From CAWBBA01 sp963729795 (GTDB lineage Bacteria > Desulfobacterota > Desulfomonilia > Desulfomonilales > Desulfomonilaceae), in contig CAVSPC010000016.1 of the NCBI GenBank assembly GCA_963729795.1, positions 434,001 to 498,000 on the forward strand: a stretch of 64,000 nucleotides of DNA, given 5' to 3'. A program made the translations under genes and the position numbers. A model generated the notes under the pieces. That model saw nothing but the letters and a program-made list of their open reading frames with translations, did not search any database and was not told where the DNA came from. Below are positions 47,143 through 57,511 of this stretch, in pieces. Within the stretch, counting starts at the first letter, position 1. Every line of letters begins with the position of its first letter.

Positions 47143-49858
47143 ATGATCAAGAGGAATATCAGTCTTAACGGCGTAAACAAAATAGTAGTCGCGGACCCGG
47201 AAGCTTCGCTGGCAGACGTTGTGCGGGGTCAACTGGGTCTCACCGGCACGAAGGTCGGATGCGGAAGTGGCCAGTGCGGGTCTTGTTCTGTTATCATGGA
47301 CGGTAAGCTTATCAAGTCCTGCATCACCAAAATGAAAAGAGTCCAGGACGGTGCCCAGATTGTCACCATAGAAGGAATAGGGACACCTAACAATTTACAC
47401 GCTTTACAGTTGTCTTGGACCGTTCACGGCGGGGCTCAATGTGGATTTTGCTCCCCGGGATTTATAGTGTCCGCAAAGGTGCTTCTGGACGAAAACAAAA
47501 ATCCCACCAGACAGCAAGTAAAGGATTGGTTTCAAAAGAATCGAAACGCGTGCCGCTGCACTGGGTACAAGCCTCTCGTGGACGCGGTCATGGATGCGGC
47601 GAAAGTTGTTCGAGGGGAAATGACCGCAGCGGAGTTGGCTTACAAGCTCCCTGCCGACGGCAAAATCTGGGGGACCAACTACCCGAGACCTTCTGCAGTC
47701 GCCAAAGTCACCGGAACCATTGACTACGGCGCAGACATTATCGCCAAGATGCCTTCGGGAACATTGCACCTGGCATTGGTGCAGTCCAAGACTTCCCACG
47801 CCAAGATTCTCTCCATTGACACGTCTGAAGCTGAAAAAATGCCCGGCGTGGAGAAGGTTGTCACCCACAAGGACGTCAAGGGCAAAAATAAAATCACAGG
47901 GCTTATCACTTTCCCGACCAACAAGGGAGATGGCTGGGACCGACCGATTCTCTGCGATGAGAAGGTATTCCAGTTTGGAGACGCCATAGCTATCGTATGT
48001 GCCGACACTGAGGCCAATGCCAGAGCGGCGGCGGACAAGGTTCAGGTTAAGTTCGAGGAACTCCCCGCGTACATGAGCGCCCCGGCAGCGATGGCCGACG
48101 ATGCAATTGAAATCCATCCCGGAACGCCAAATGTCTACTACGAGCAGAAGCGGGCCAAGGGCCAAGACACAAAGCCTCTGATGGATTCAGCGGCTTACGT
48201 AGTGGAAGGCGATTACTACTTGCAGAGGCAACCCCATTTGACCATGGAGCCGGATGTCGGGTTTGCCTATTTTGACGAAGAAGGACGCCTGACAATTCAT
48301 TCCAAGAGCATCGGTATTCATCTCCACCATGCCATGATTTGCCCCGGGCTTGGGATTGAACCGGAGAAACTTCGTCTCGTTCAGAATCCCGCAGGTGGAA
48401 CGTTCGGGTACAAATTCAGTCCAACCATGGAGGCACTGGTCGGGGCAGCGGCCATGGCGACCGGCAAGCCGGTGGCTCTGAAATATGACTACTATCAGCA
48501 TATAACTTATACCGGGAAGCGTTCCCCCTTCTTTATCAAGCTCAAATACGGAGCGGACAAAGATGGTAAAATCATTGCCATGGAAAGCGACTGGGTAGTA
48601 GATCACGGTCCGTATTCGGAATTCGGCGATTTGCTCACCTTGCGTGGAGCCCAGTACATCGGTGCAGGCTACGGGATACCCAACATCAGGGGCCTCGGCC
48701 AAACTGTGTGCACCAACCACGCCTGGGGCTCTGCTTTCCGGGCCTATGGTTCTCCTCAAAGCTTTCTTGCCTCTGAATGTCTAATGGATGAGCTTGCCGT
48801 AAAAATGGGGAAAGATCCGTTAGAGTTGAGATACCTCAATGTGTATCGTCCGGGAGACACTACCCCGACCGGCCAGACACCGGAGGTTTTCAGCTTTCCG
48901 GACATGATTGACAAGCTCCGACCTCTTTATCAGGAGGCCTCAAAGAGAGCGAAGAACGGAATCCACACCTGATAAGAAAAAGGGAGTCGGCGTTTCCATC
49001 GGCATATACGGCTGCGGTATCGACGGTCCGGATGCGTCTGAGGTAACGGTAGAGCTTGTTCCGGATGGAGTGGTATTGTACAGTTCGTGGGAGGACCACG
49101 GACAGGGAGCCGACATGGGTGCTCTGGGAACCTGTCATGAGGGCCTGCGCCCGCTTGGCATCACTCCTGACAAGATCAAGCTCGTTATGAACGACACGGC
49201 TATCACCCCCAACAGTGGGCCTTCAGGTGGAAGCCGTCAGCAGGTGGTGACCGGAAATGCAATCAAGAACGGATGTGAGATGCTCTTGAACGCAATGCGT
49301 AAACCCGACGGCAAGTATCGCACTTACGAGCAGATGAAAGCCGAGAACATTCCCTTGAAGTACTCGGGGAAATGGACTGCTTCCATGAACACTCCATGCG
49401 ACGAAAACGCTCAGGGCAGTCCGTTCGCGGTCTACATGTACGGTGTGTTCATGGCTGAAGTGGCTGTAGACACCAAGAGCGGAAAGACACAGGTGGAGAA
49501 GTTCACGGTTGTTGCGGATATCGGCAAAATCAACAACAAGCTTGTCGTGGACGGCCAAATCTACGGCGGAGTTGCACAAGGCATCGGCCTCGCGCTTTCC
49601 GAAGACTTCGAAGATTTGAATAAACACACGAGCCTGATCGGATGTGGCCTTCCGTTCGCAAACGACATACCCGACGATTTCAAAATCATCTATGTTGAAA
49701 ACCCAAGAGAAAACGGCCCGTTCGGGGCCGCAGGCGTTGGTGAGTTGCCGTTGACCTCGCCGCATGCCGCAGTGGCCAATGCCATTTACAATGCTACGGG
49801 CGTGCGGATTAGAAACCTGCCCGCGCTGCCGGAAAAGGTGTTGGCAGGCTTGAAGTAG
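47143..49858 (+). pseudogene. mop: Molybdenum aldehyde oxidoreductase, one frameshift
   Basis: Xanthine-oxidase-family enzyme that oxidises aldehydes, about 904 aa when repaired, close to the 907 residues recalled for Desulfovibrio gigas Mop. Two [2Fe-2S] domains at the N-terminus (CGSGQCGSCSVIMDG; CGFCSPGFIVSAKVLL with CRCTGYKPLVDAV) precede the molybdopterin domains (GSAFRAYGSPQSF). A stop after NGIHT at 48970-48972 is bypassed by removing one T; the other frame continues DKKKGVGVSIGIYGCGIDGP to 49858. AAAGGAGG precedes the ATG. A sequence error is likely because both halves are well conserved. Confidence 0.9.
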
Positions 49859-49877
49859 GGGCGTAGACTGAGGCGAC

Positions 49878-52276
49878 TTGTTTGGGGAAAACTCAAGGAT
49901 GGGTTTTCCCCAACTTATCAAATTCCTGGATTTTCATAAGCAGATTACGAAAGTGGATCAACAGGAACTACGGAAACTCGAAAATCGCTGCATTCAGGAA
50001 TGCGCTCCCTGGTGTAGTGCGTCATGCCCTGTGCACGTGGATGTCCGAGCGATGAGCGCTGCCCTCGCAAAGGGAGACTTCGCCTCGGCACTAAAGGTGT
50101 TTCGAAAATCGGTTCCATTTCCGGGCATCATCAGCCGCGTTTGTGACCATCCCTGTCAGGATGTGTGCAAGCGAAAAGAAGCCGGGTCCGCCGTATCAAT
50201 CCGTGCTCTTGGAACAGGCTGCTCTGACATGGGCTCCTGATGCAGAAGCCAAGTTGTTGTCTGCTCCACGAAAGAACAAACGAGTAGCAGTAGTAGGTGC
50301 CGGCCTGAGCGGCCTCACAGCCTCGCTGAATTTGGCGAAAAAGGGATATGAGGTCGTCCTTTACGAGGCCACGGACAGATTGGGCGGAAGCCTGTGGGAC
50401 TACCCGGCCACTGAATTGCCTCGCTGAGACTATTCTAAAAGATTTTCAGATACTTGCCCAGTTGCCGGTGGAAATCCGCTTCAACACTGTCGTGGGCAAG
50501 GATGTCTCTATTATCGATCTTCAGAACGATTACGACGCGGTTTACGCGGGGTCCGGGTTCGAGAGCCGGCTCCAAATCGGCCTGGATCTCACCCCTGAGG
50601 AATTAGTTTCCACTGATCCTGAAACATTCGAGACAGGCCGGCCAGGGATATTTGCCGGCGGCAGTGTCGTTAGGGGCTCTGAAGAGCGCTCTCCCATCCG
50701 GTCAATCTCCGATGGCCGACGAGCAGCAATCTCCATAGACAGGTTCCTGCAAAAGGTCTCTCTAACGGCGTCCCGGGAAAATGAAGGCCCGTACGAAACC
50801 CGACTCTTCACCGCCACAGAAGGAATTAAGCCTCTTCCTGAAGTCCCCATATCGGATGCAAATGTGGGATATTCTGCAGAGGATGCGGTGCAAGAGGCCA
50901 AAAGGTGCCTACAATGCGAGTGCATGGAATGCGTCAAGGTGTGCGAATTCCTTGCCGAGTTCAAAGGCTATCCTAAGAAATACATCAGACAGATCTACAA
51001 TAATCTGTCCATTGTGATGGGTCAGCGTCACGGGAACAAGCTCATCAATTCATGCAGTAATTGCGGGCTCTGCAAAGAAGTTTGCCCGGAAGACCTCCAC
51101 ATGGGCGAAGTATGCATAGCCGCCCGCGAGACCATGGTGCAACAAGGCAAAATGCCGGTTTCGGCCCATGAGTTTGCTCTGCGGGACATGGCGTTCAGCA
51201 ATGGCGTCAAATTTGCTCTGAGTCTTCATCAGCCCGGAATGGATTCCAGCAGGTTTCTCTTCTTTCCCGGTTGCCAACTCAGCGCTTCCTCTCCCGAAAA
51301 CGTGAAACGGACTTACACATATCTAAGGGAGCGGCTCGAGGGCGGGGTTGGCCTGATGCTGCGCTGCTGCGGTGCTCCTGCAGAGTGGGCGGGGCGCCGT
51401 GAAGAGTTTTCGGACGTGATATCCGAATTCGAGGCACAATGGGTCGAAATGGGCAGACCGGAATTGATCGCGGCCTGCTCCACCTGCTATGCCGTATTCA
51501 AAGCCCGCCTCCCGCAGGTAAAAATACATTCCCTTTGGCAGATGTTTGACACCCTGGGATTACCCGAGAGCCGCCGAATGGAGCCTTTCGCGGTAGCGAT
51601 TCATGATCCTTGCACTTCAAGACATGAGGAGCACATTCAGGAAAGCGTTCGAAGCATTCTTGGGAAACTGGGATACGAAGCCCACGAACTGCCTCTAACT
51701 CGAAATCGAACCGAGTGTTGCGGATTTGGTGGGCTCATGTATTTTGCCAACAGGGAGCTGGCTGAGAAAGTCAAGAAGCGCCGGATCTCGGAAAGCCCTC
51801 ACCATTATCTGGCTTACTGCGCGATGTGCCAGGATCAGTTCAGGTCGGAGGATAAGCCGACCTGGCACCTTTTGGATCTCATTTTCGGCTCCGACGATGT
51901 TGAAAAGGCAACTCAACGGGGGCCTGATTATTCTCAGAGACGTGAGAACCGCGCAAGACTGAAAAATTCTTTGCTGAAGGAACTCTGGGGTGAAGATGTG
52001 GCCACGGATCGTGAGACTACAAAGTTGCACATTCCCGAGCACGTTCGGGAGTCGATGGAACAGAGAATGATCTTGGCGGAAGATATCCGACAGGTCATCG
52101 AGTGGGCGGAGAGAACGGGGTTTAAACTTGTCAGCGGTGATTCCGGTCATTTCCTTGCTCACCACACTCCGACAACAGTCACTTATTGGGTAGAGTATTC
52201 GCGGACAGACGAAGGTTTCGCCATCCACAATGCCTACAGTCACCGAATGGAGATCGTGGAGGAATTGAAACCGTGA
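49878..52276 (+). pseudogene. Iron-sulfur flavoprotein of the Mop locus, two frameshifts
   Basis: About 798 aa when repaired. Domains in order: GltD-like Fe-S N-terminus (CAPWCSASCPVHVDV, CDHPCQDVCKRKEAG), FAD/NAD Rossmann (RVAVVGAGLSGLTASL), ferredoxin part (CLQCECMECVKVCEF; CSNCGLCKEVCPEDL) and two CCG motifs (CCGAP; CCGFG) as in heterodisulfide reductase B. It may pass electrons from Mop to another acceptor. Frame changes lie near 50211 and 50422, each repaired by dropping one base. From memory this is the DVU_1558 position of D. vulgaris. The start is TTG 49878 (GAGG ahead) or ATG 49899. Confidence 0.8.
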
Positions 52277-52485
52277 GTAATCATGTTGATCCCGGCGAAG
52301 CTCAAGGTTGGTCGTGCGCGAAGTGCGGCATCCCTCTGGAGATGGGCAAGGTTGAAGTAGCCTACATGGGAAGCAAGTATCCGGTTAGTCTGCCGAGATG
52401 TCCCAAATGTGGGCTGGTGTTCATCCCGGAGCGCTTGGCGCTGGGCAAGATGGCAGAAGTTGAGAAATTATTAGAAGACAAATGA
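52273..52485 (+). CDS. Small zinc-ribbon-like protein (DVU_1557 type)
   Basis: 70 aa with two CxxC pairs (SCAKC; RCPKCGLVF) around a short GKVEVAYMG strand, a rubredoxin- or zinc-ribbon-like knuckle. It starts with a GTG at 52273 overlapping the upstream stop, with GGAGG about 10 nt ahead. NCBI names relatives DVU_1557 family redox protein as I recall. Its role in the Mop locus is unknown. Confidence 0.75.
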   Translation: MSNHVDPGEAQGWSCAKCGIPLEMGKVEVAYMGSKYPVSLPRCPKCGLVFIPERLALGKMAEVEKLLEDK

Positions 52486-52492
52486 CGAAATA

Positions 52493-53257
52493 ATGAGTCT
52501 CGGAGACACCTGCACTGTTTACGAACACTTGGCCGAAACGGAATTGGCCCTTGAAGGCATCAGACCCGGCGGTCTCGGACTTACCGAGCGAGCGTTGACC
52601 TGGTGCGACTTTCCTCCGAATTGCAAAATTCTTGATGTGGGATGCGGAAGCGGAGTCACGCTCAACCGGTTGATCGTCCGGCACGGTTTCTCAGCGATAG
52701 GCATAGACGCGTCTTCTCATCTCCTGGACCAGGCCCACTCGAATAATCCTGCTTTGGTGGTAGTTCGCGCCGCAGGAGAGAATCTCCCCTTTCCGGACGA
52801 GTGCGCGGACGGGGTATTCGCCGAGTGCAGTCTGTCCGTGATGTATGATCCTGGGAGGGCTTTGGACGAATTCCGGCGAGTCCTCAGAATTGGCGGTAAA
52901 TTGATCCTCAGCGACGTGTATGCTAGAAATCCGGAAAACATCCCTCAATTAGCCTGTGTGCCGACAGGTTGCTGTCTGAGAGGAGCGATTTCTCGCGCAG
53001 AACTTTTTGAGAGACTGACACGTCGTGACTTCAGAATCGACCTCTGGGAGGACCACACAGATCTGCTGACACAGTTTTCCGTCCAGTTGATCTTTTCTTA
53101 TGGCTCGATGAGTCAATTTTGGCTGAAAGCGGGCTCGAACTCGGTCGATCCCGAGCAGATGAAGCGAACGATAGCCGAAGCGAAACCAGGTTACTTTCTG
53201 CTCATCGCTCAAAAGTCAGTAGGCTACGGCACTATGAAAGTAGGCATCTCGCAATGA
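52493..53257 (+). CDS. SAM-dependent methyltransferase of the Mop locus (DVU_1556 type)
   Basis: 254 aa, class I methyltransferase: ILDVGCGSGVTLNRLIVRHG is motif I, followed by AIGIDASSHLLDQA and VLRIGGKLILSDVY. The ATG follows the previous gene by 7 bp. NCBI calls relatives TrsM, as I recall, and pairs it with a radical SAM protein TrsS; the modified product is not known to me. Its constant place in Mop loci suggests cofactor or peptide modification. Confidence 0.8.
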   Translation: MSLGDTCTVYEHLAETELALEGIRPGGLGLTERALTWCDFPPNCKILDVGCGSGVTLNRLIVRHGFSAIGIDASSHLLDQAHSNNPALVVVRAAGENLPFPDECADGVFAECSLSVMYDPGRALDEFRRVLRIGGKLILSDVYARNPENIPQLACVPTGCCLRGAISRAELFERLTRRDFRIDLWEDHTDLLTQFSVQLIFSYGSMSQFWLKAGSNSVDPEQMKRTIAEAKPGYFLLIAQKSVGYGTMKVGISQ

Positions 53258-53706
53258 ACGATGAGATTTTCCGCATGTTGGAGTTGGCGGGACAGGGTTT
53301 TCATTGCAGCCAAATTCTGCTTTTCTTGGGACTGGATGCCCAAGGAAAGCAAAATGCTGACCTCATACGAGCCATGGCAGGGCTTGCGGGCGGGGTAGGA
53401 TTCTGTGGAGACATCTGCGGCGCCCTGACGGGTGGAGTCTGTTTGTTGGCTTTGTACGCCGGCAGAGGCATCCCGGATGAGGAAGAAGACCCTAGACTGA
53501 ACGTCATGATCAGCGAATTGGTTGAATGGTTCACACAGGAGTTCTCGGAGTGCTACGGAGGTATTCATTGCCGAGAGATCCTGGCCGACGATCCGAGAAA
53601 CCAGACCTCAAGGTGCCCGCAACTTGTGACGCGAACCTACGAAAAGGTCAAATCACTCCTGCTTGAAAATGAATTTGACCTTTCCGAGGGACGTGATGGC
53701 GTCTGA
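53254..53706 (+). CDS. C-GCAxxG-C-C family protein (DVU_1555 type)
   Basis: 150 aa. The family motif is seen as GFCGDICGALTGGVCLLAL, with earlier HCSQ and later CYGGIHCREI and SRCPQL cysteines, probably a metal or Fe-S site. The ATG overlaps the methyltransferase stop (ATGA). Members often sit next to redox enzymes; the function is unknown. Confidence 0.8.
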   Translation: MNDEIFRMLELAGQGFHCSQILLFLGLDAQGKQNADLIRAMAGLAGGVGFCGDICGALTGGVCLLALYAGRGIPDEEEDPRLNVMISELVEWFTQEFSECYGGIHCREILADDPRNQTSRCPQLVTRTYEKVKSLLLENEFDLSEGRDGV

Positions 53707-55066
53707 GGATACTGCCCCTTTGTTCCATACACAAAGCCTTTGCCCGGAATGCTTGAGGCGAATACCTGCCGTCCGGTTCGAACGTGGAAATGACCTCTGT
53801 ATGAGGAAGACATGTCCTGAACACGGTGAATTTCAGGTCGTGCTCTGGCGTGGCGATCCTTCATACCTGGGCTGGGTTCGTCCACCCAAGATCCCGAGTT
53901 ATCCCGAAAAACCCGCTACCCAAGTTGTTGAAGGGTGCCCTTTTGATTGCGGCCTCTGTCCGGATCACCGCCAGCATACGTGCACCGCTCTTATGGAAGT
54001 GACCCAGCAATGTAATCTGCGCTGTGCGTTCTGCTTTGCCGATGCAAACAGGTCCAGTCAGCCCGATCCGGATTTGGCGACAATTCGACGCTGGTACGAG
54101 GTCGTTCTCTCCACTGAGAATTCCTGCAACATTCAGCTTTCCGGCGGAGAACCGACCCTTCGCGACGATCTCCCCGACATCGTGGGCCTTGGGAGGTCCA
54201 TGGGATGCCGATTTATTCAAGTGAACACAAACGGGTTGCGATTGGCAACTGAGCCTGCTTACGTAGAAAAGCTTAAGAATGCCGGCCTGGCTTCCGTGTT
54301 CCTTCAGTTTGACGGAATGAGCGACGACATTTATCTCAAATTAAGGGGAGCGGCCTGCCTCGCTTCAAAACTGGCCGCGATCGAGACCTGCCGCGAGCAA
54401 GGAATCGGGGTCGTGCTCGTGCCCACGGTAGTCCCGGGTGTGAATGATCACGTATTAGGCTCTATAGTTGAATTTGCGCTAAAAAACCTCGATGTAATCA
54501 GCGGAGTGCATTTTCAGCCCGTGAGTTATTTCGGCAGGTATCCCGCGATTCCATCTGATGCGAACCGCATCACAATACCCGAGGTCATCCGGAAACTGGA
54601 GATCCAGACAGAAGGGATTCTCAGAGCTGAAAATTTCAAGCCACCGGGATGTGAAAATGCTCTATGTTCCTTTCACGGTACTTTCGTGCTTATGCCCGAT
54701 TCCAGCGTAATAGCACTGACTAATCACAACGTTGTTGACTGCAAATGCGGCCCGGTAAATGCCGCAGAAGGTGCGCAAAAGAGCAGGCAGTTTGTTGCTC
54801 GGAACTGGTCTTGGAAAGAGAGTACAGCGCCATCACAATCCGACAGCGACTTTTCGATGGGCCAGTGGGACGTGCTCTTGGAGCGCTCTTCCACTCACAA
54901 GCTCTGCATTTCGGGTATGGCGTTTCAAGACGTATGGAACATTGATTTGGAGCGTCTCAGAGATTGCTGCATACACGTGATTAGCCGAGATGGCAGACTG
55001 ATCCCATTCTGTGCATACAATCTCACAAGCTCAACTGGTCGCTCCCTGTTTGAAAGGGGACAGTGA
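53696..55066 (+). CDS. Radical SAM protein of the Mop locus (DVU_1554/TrsS type)
   Basis: About 456 aa. An N-terminal zinc-like region (CPECLRRIPAV, CMRKTCPEHGEF) leads to the SAM-cluster motif CNLRCAFCFADANRSS and the GGE motif LSGGEPTLRDDLPD. The C-terminus has more cysteines (CKCGP; CCIHVISRDGRLIPFC). Relatives in this cluster are called TrsS in NCBI, some with selenocysteine, as I recall; here no in-frame UGA is seen. It starts at ATG 53696, overlapping the previous gene by 11 nt, with GAGGGACGTG just ahead. Confidence 0.85.
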   Translation: MASEDTAPLFHTQSLCPECLRRIPAVRFERGNDLCMRKTCPEHGEFQVVLWRGDPSYLGWVRPPKIPSYPEKPATQVVEGCPFDCGLCPDHRQHTCTALMEVTQQCNLRCAFCFADANRSSQPDPDLATIRRWYEVVLSTENSCNIQLSGGEPTLRDDLPDIVGLGRSMGCRFIQVNTNGLRLATEPAYVEKLKNAGLASVFLQFDGMSDDIYLKLRGAACLASKLAAIETCREQGIGVVLVPTVVPGVNDHVLGSIVEFALKNLDVISGVHFQPVSYFGRYPAIPSDANRITIPEVIRKLEIQTEGILRAENFKPPGCENALCSFHGTFVLMPDSSVIALTNHNVVDCKCGPVNAAEGAQKSRQFVARNWSWKESTAPSQSDSDFSMGQWDVLLERSSTHKLCISGMAFQDVWNIDLERLRDCCIHVISRDGRLIPFCAYNLTSSTGRSLFERGQ

Positions 55067-55069
55067 GCG

Positions 55070-56149
55070 ATGGAAAAAACGCCTTTGGAAGGTTGGATCG
55101 CGGGCAAAATTGAGTGCCTCTCTGGCGACCCCACTGAAAATGATATCCGTCAATACCAACTTGAGCGGTTGCGAGAGACGATCAATTATGCCGCCGAGAA
55201 CAGCCCATTCTACCGTAGCCGGCTACGGGGATTTTCCGCTGCGGATCTGAGGACCATCAATGACCTGGAGTTGTTCCCATTCACGAGGCCTCAGGACATC
55301 CGGGAAAAAGGGCCACAGTTCCTTTGCGTCTCCCAGAGTGAAATCGAGCGTGTAGTAACACTTCCGTCGTCCGACGGCACCGAACAGCCGAGACGGTTGT
55401 ATTTCACTGGAGAAGACCTTGAACTCACGATGGATTTCTTTTTTCACGGAATGTCTTCGCTGGTGAATCCTGGCCAGAGAGTGCTCATACTTATGCCCGG
55501 CCCGCGTCCGAATTCCGTGGGGGATCTTTTATCTCGGGCTTTGACGCTCATGGGCGTGGAAGGCATAGTGCATGGCTTCGTACAAGATCCATCCAAGGCT
55601 ATCCGCGAAATCTTGCTGCAGAATATTGACTGCATCATTGGCCTTCCCTTTCAAGTGCTATCCATTGCGAAACATAGCGCAGCAGAGGAAATCCCGCCCG
55701 GACAAATCAAGAGCATCTTGCTCAGCCCAGATGCCTGCATGAATTCCCCCAATGTTCCAGCGGCTATTGTCAGTGAATTACAAAGGATCTGGAACTGTCC
55801 TGTGTTCAACCACTACGGTACCACCGAAATGTGCTTCGGCGGCGGCGTGGAATGTTGGGCCCTGCGCGGATTCCACCTTCGTGAAGCTGACCTCTATTTC
55901 GAAATTGTTGAACCGGATTCCGGTGCGCCGCTGCCTCAAAACGAGTTGGGCGAAATCGTTTTCACGACGTTGACCCGAAAGGGAATGCCTCTGATTCGCT
56001 ACCGAACCGGTCATTTGGCGAGGTTTCTTTCCGAGCCGTGCCCGTGTAGGACTGTATTACGAAGGATGGAAAACGTACGAGGGAGAATGTATGATGCAAG
56101 TGTGCATTCCGTCTCGTTCGGACGCAAATCGGTACCAACAAGGAGTTGA
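55070..56149 (+). CDS. PaaK-like CoA ligase homologue, possibly truncated (DVU_1553 type)
   Basis: 359 aa of the AMP-forming ligase superfamily, like phenylacetate-CoA ligase. YAAENSPFYRSRL is the usual N-terminal motif; FNHYGTTEMCFGGG is the adenylate-binding motif and GMPLIRYRTGHLARFL follows. The last ~20 residues after RRMENVRGRMYD do not resemble the C-terminal domain of relatives, and the whole lacks ~70-80 residues, so it may be cut short. It follows the radical SAM gene by 3 bp and precedes the XdhC gene by 3 bp. Confidence 0.75.
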   Translation: MEKTPLEGWIAGKIECLSGDPTENDIRQYQLERLRETINYAAENSPFYRSRLRGFSAADLRTINDLELFPFTRPQDIREKGPQFLCVSQSEIERVVTLPSSDGTEQPRRLYFTGEDLELTMDFFFHGMSSLVNPGQRVLILMPGPRPNSVGDLLSRALTLMGVEGIVHGFVQDPSKAIREILLQNIDCIIGLPFQVLSIAKHSAAEEIPPGQIKSILLSPDACMNSPNVPAAIVSELQRIWNCPVFNHYGTTEMCFGGGVECWALRGFHLREADLYFEIVEPDSGAPLPQNELGEIVFTTLTRKGMPLIRYRTGHLARFLSEPCPCRTVLRRMENVRGRMYDASVHSVSFGRKSVPTRS

Positions 56150-56152
56150 CTT

Positions 56153-57199
56153 ATGGGCAGGCTCGTTCAAACCATCTGTAAATTGCTGGAGAACGGAGAA
56201 GACTTAGTGCTGGCAACTATCCTGAGCCACGAAGGTTCAACCCCTCGAACAGCCGGCACAAAGATGGTGATACGTTCGGGCGGTGACAGCATTGCGACGG
56301 TTGGAGGCGGGTTGGTGGAAGCTGAGGTGGTGCAGATAGCTGACGAGGTGTTTCGAACTCGCAGTGCCCAGATAAAGGCTTTCGACCTAACCGGTGTCAA
56401 CATGGAAGGAATGGATTTGGTTTGCGGCGGACGATTGGAAATCCTCGTGGAGTTTGTGACTGCCGGCCCTGCAAACCTACAGGTGTTCCAGGGGCTGTCC
56501 CGGGCGATGAGCGAAGGAAAGAAGACTTACCTTGTGGCCGACCTCGGCGGAATCGGAGAAAGTCCGAAACGAGTGGACAGGTGTTTAATTGGTGAAGACG
56601 GCACGGTATGCGGTTCAGCATGCGCAGCTAGTGTGAAGGAAATCGTGAAGCGTTGGACAGGCAAAGAGAGATATCCAACTTTGGTTGCCGCTGATAACCA
56701 CCGGTACATGATCGAACCGTCCTTTGCCCCTGGTAGCGTTTACCTATTCGGCGCGGGCCACGTATCCCAGCAGGTTGCCCCATTGGCAAAACTGGTGGAT
56801 TTCAGAATCGTCGTATTGGACGATAGGCCGGAGTTTGCGAATGGTGACCGGTTTCCCGGCTGCGACGAGGTGAAGACCCTAACGTCGTTTGAGAGGGCGC
56901 TAGATAAGTTTGAGATTGATGAAGACAGTTACATAGTGATTGTTACTCGAGGGCATCTTCACGATAAGACCGTCCTGGAACAAGCCCTCAAGACGAATGC
57001 TCATTATATCGGCATGATAGGCAGTCGAAAAAAGAGGGACAGGATTTTCGCCGAACTCCGGGATATGGGCTTTGCTGAGACGGACTTCCAGAGAGTGCAT
57101 GCGCCTATAGGCACAAACATCGGCGCCGAGACACCAGAAGAGATTGGCATAAGCATAGTGGGGGAACTGATCAAGGCAAGAGCCGCGCGAATTTCGTGA
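56153..57199 (+). CDS. XdhC/CoxI-family protein
   Basis: 348 aa. The N-terminal XdhC domain has VLATILSHEGSTPRTAG and GMDLVCGGRLEILVE; the C-terminal Rossmann domain has YLFGAGHVSQQVAPLAKL and VLDDRPEFAN. XdhC-type proteins sulfurate and hand over the molybdenum cofactor to xanthine-oxidase-family enzymes, so this is the expected maturase of Mop. AAGGAG precedes the ATG. It is the last gene of the operon; a 9-bp hairpin follows. Confidence 0.9.
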   Translation: MGRLVQTICKLLENGEDLVLATILSHEGSTPRTAGTKMVIRSGGDSIATVGGGLVEAEVVQIADEVFRTRSAQIKAFDLTGVNMEGMDLVCGGRLEILVEFVTAGPANLQVFQGLSRAMSEGKKTYLVADLGGIGESPKRVDRCLIGEDGTVCGSACAASVKEIVKRWTGKERYPTLVAADNHRYMIEPSFAPGSVYLFGAGHVSQQVAPLAKLVDFRIVVLDDRPEFANGDRFPGCDEVKTLTSFERALDKFEIDEDSYIVIVTRGHLHDKTVLEQALKTNAHYIGMIGSRKKRDRIFAELRDMGFAETDFQRVHAPIGTNIGAETPEEIGISIVGELIKARAARIS

Positions 57200-57211
57200 A
57201 CAGCCGTGATG

Positions 57212-57240
57212 AGGTAAGGCTTTCGCGCTCTGCCTTACCT
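57212..57240 (+). terminator. Hairpin at the end of the mop operon
   Basis: AGGTAAGGC (57212-57220) and GCCTTACCT (57232-57240) form a perfect 9-bp stem. The next bases are not T-rich, so termination is likely but not certain. Confidence 0.6.
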
Positions 57241-57511
57241 ATGACACTGACGTTAAAGCCGTTTTCTGGAAGAGTTCCAGGATAAGGGTGCCGGACATTG
57301 ATTCCGGCAACGATATGAGATTGACGTGCCGTGGTCTATTGAACTGCCCGCAGTGCTGAGACTAACCGAATTCACTTCATCCCCTAACAAAAATCAAATC
57401 TTTTTCTTAAGAAAAAGTAGCGCCTTCCAAAAAAAATTCTCACACGGTTCTGCTTTCATGTAACCGAGGAATAATCCGCGGATCCGAACACGCAAAGACT
57501 TGGGTAGGACT

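Noticed and set aside
47404..48165. 253-codon minus-strand frame inside mop
   Set aside because: Antisense to well-conserved mop sequence with no recognisable product.
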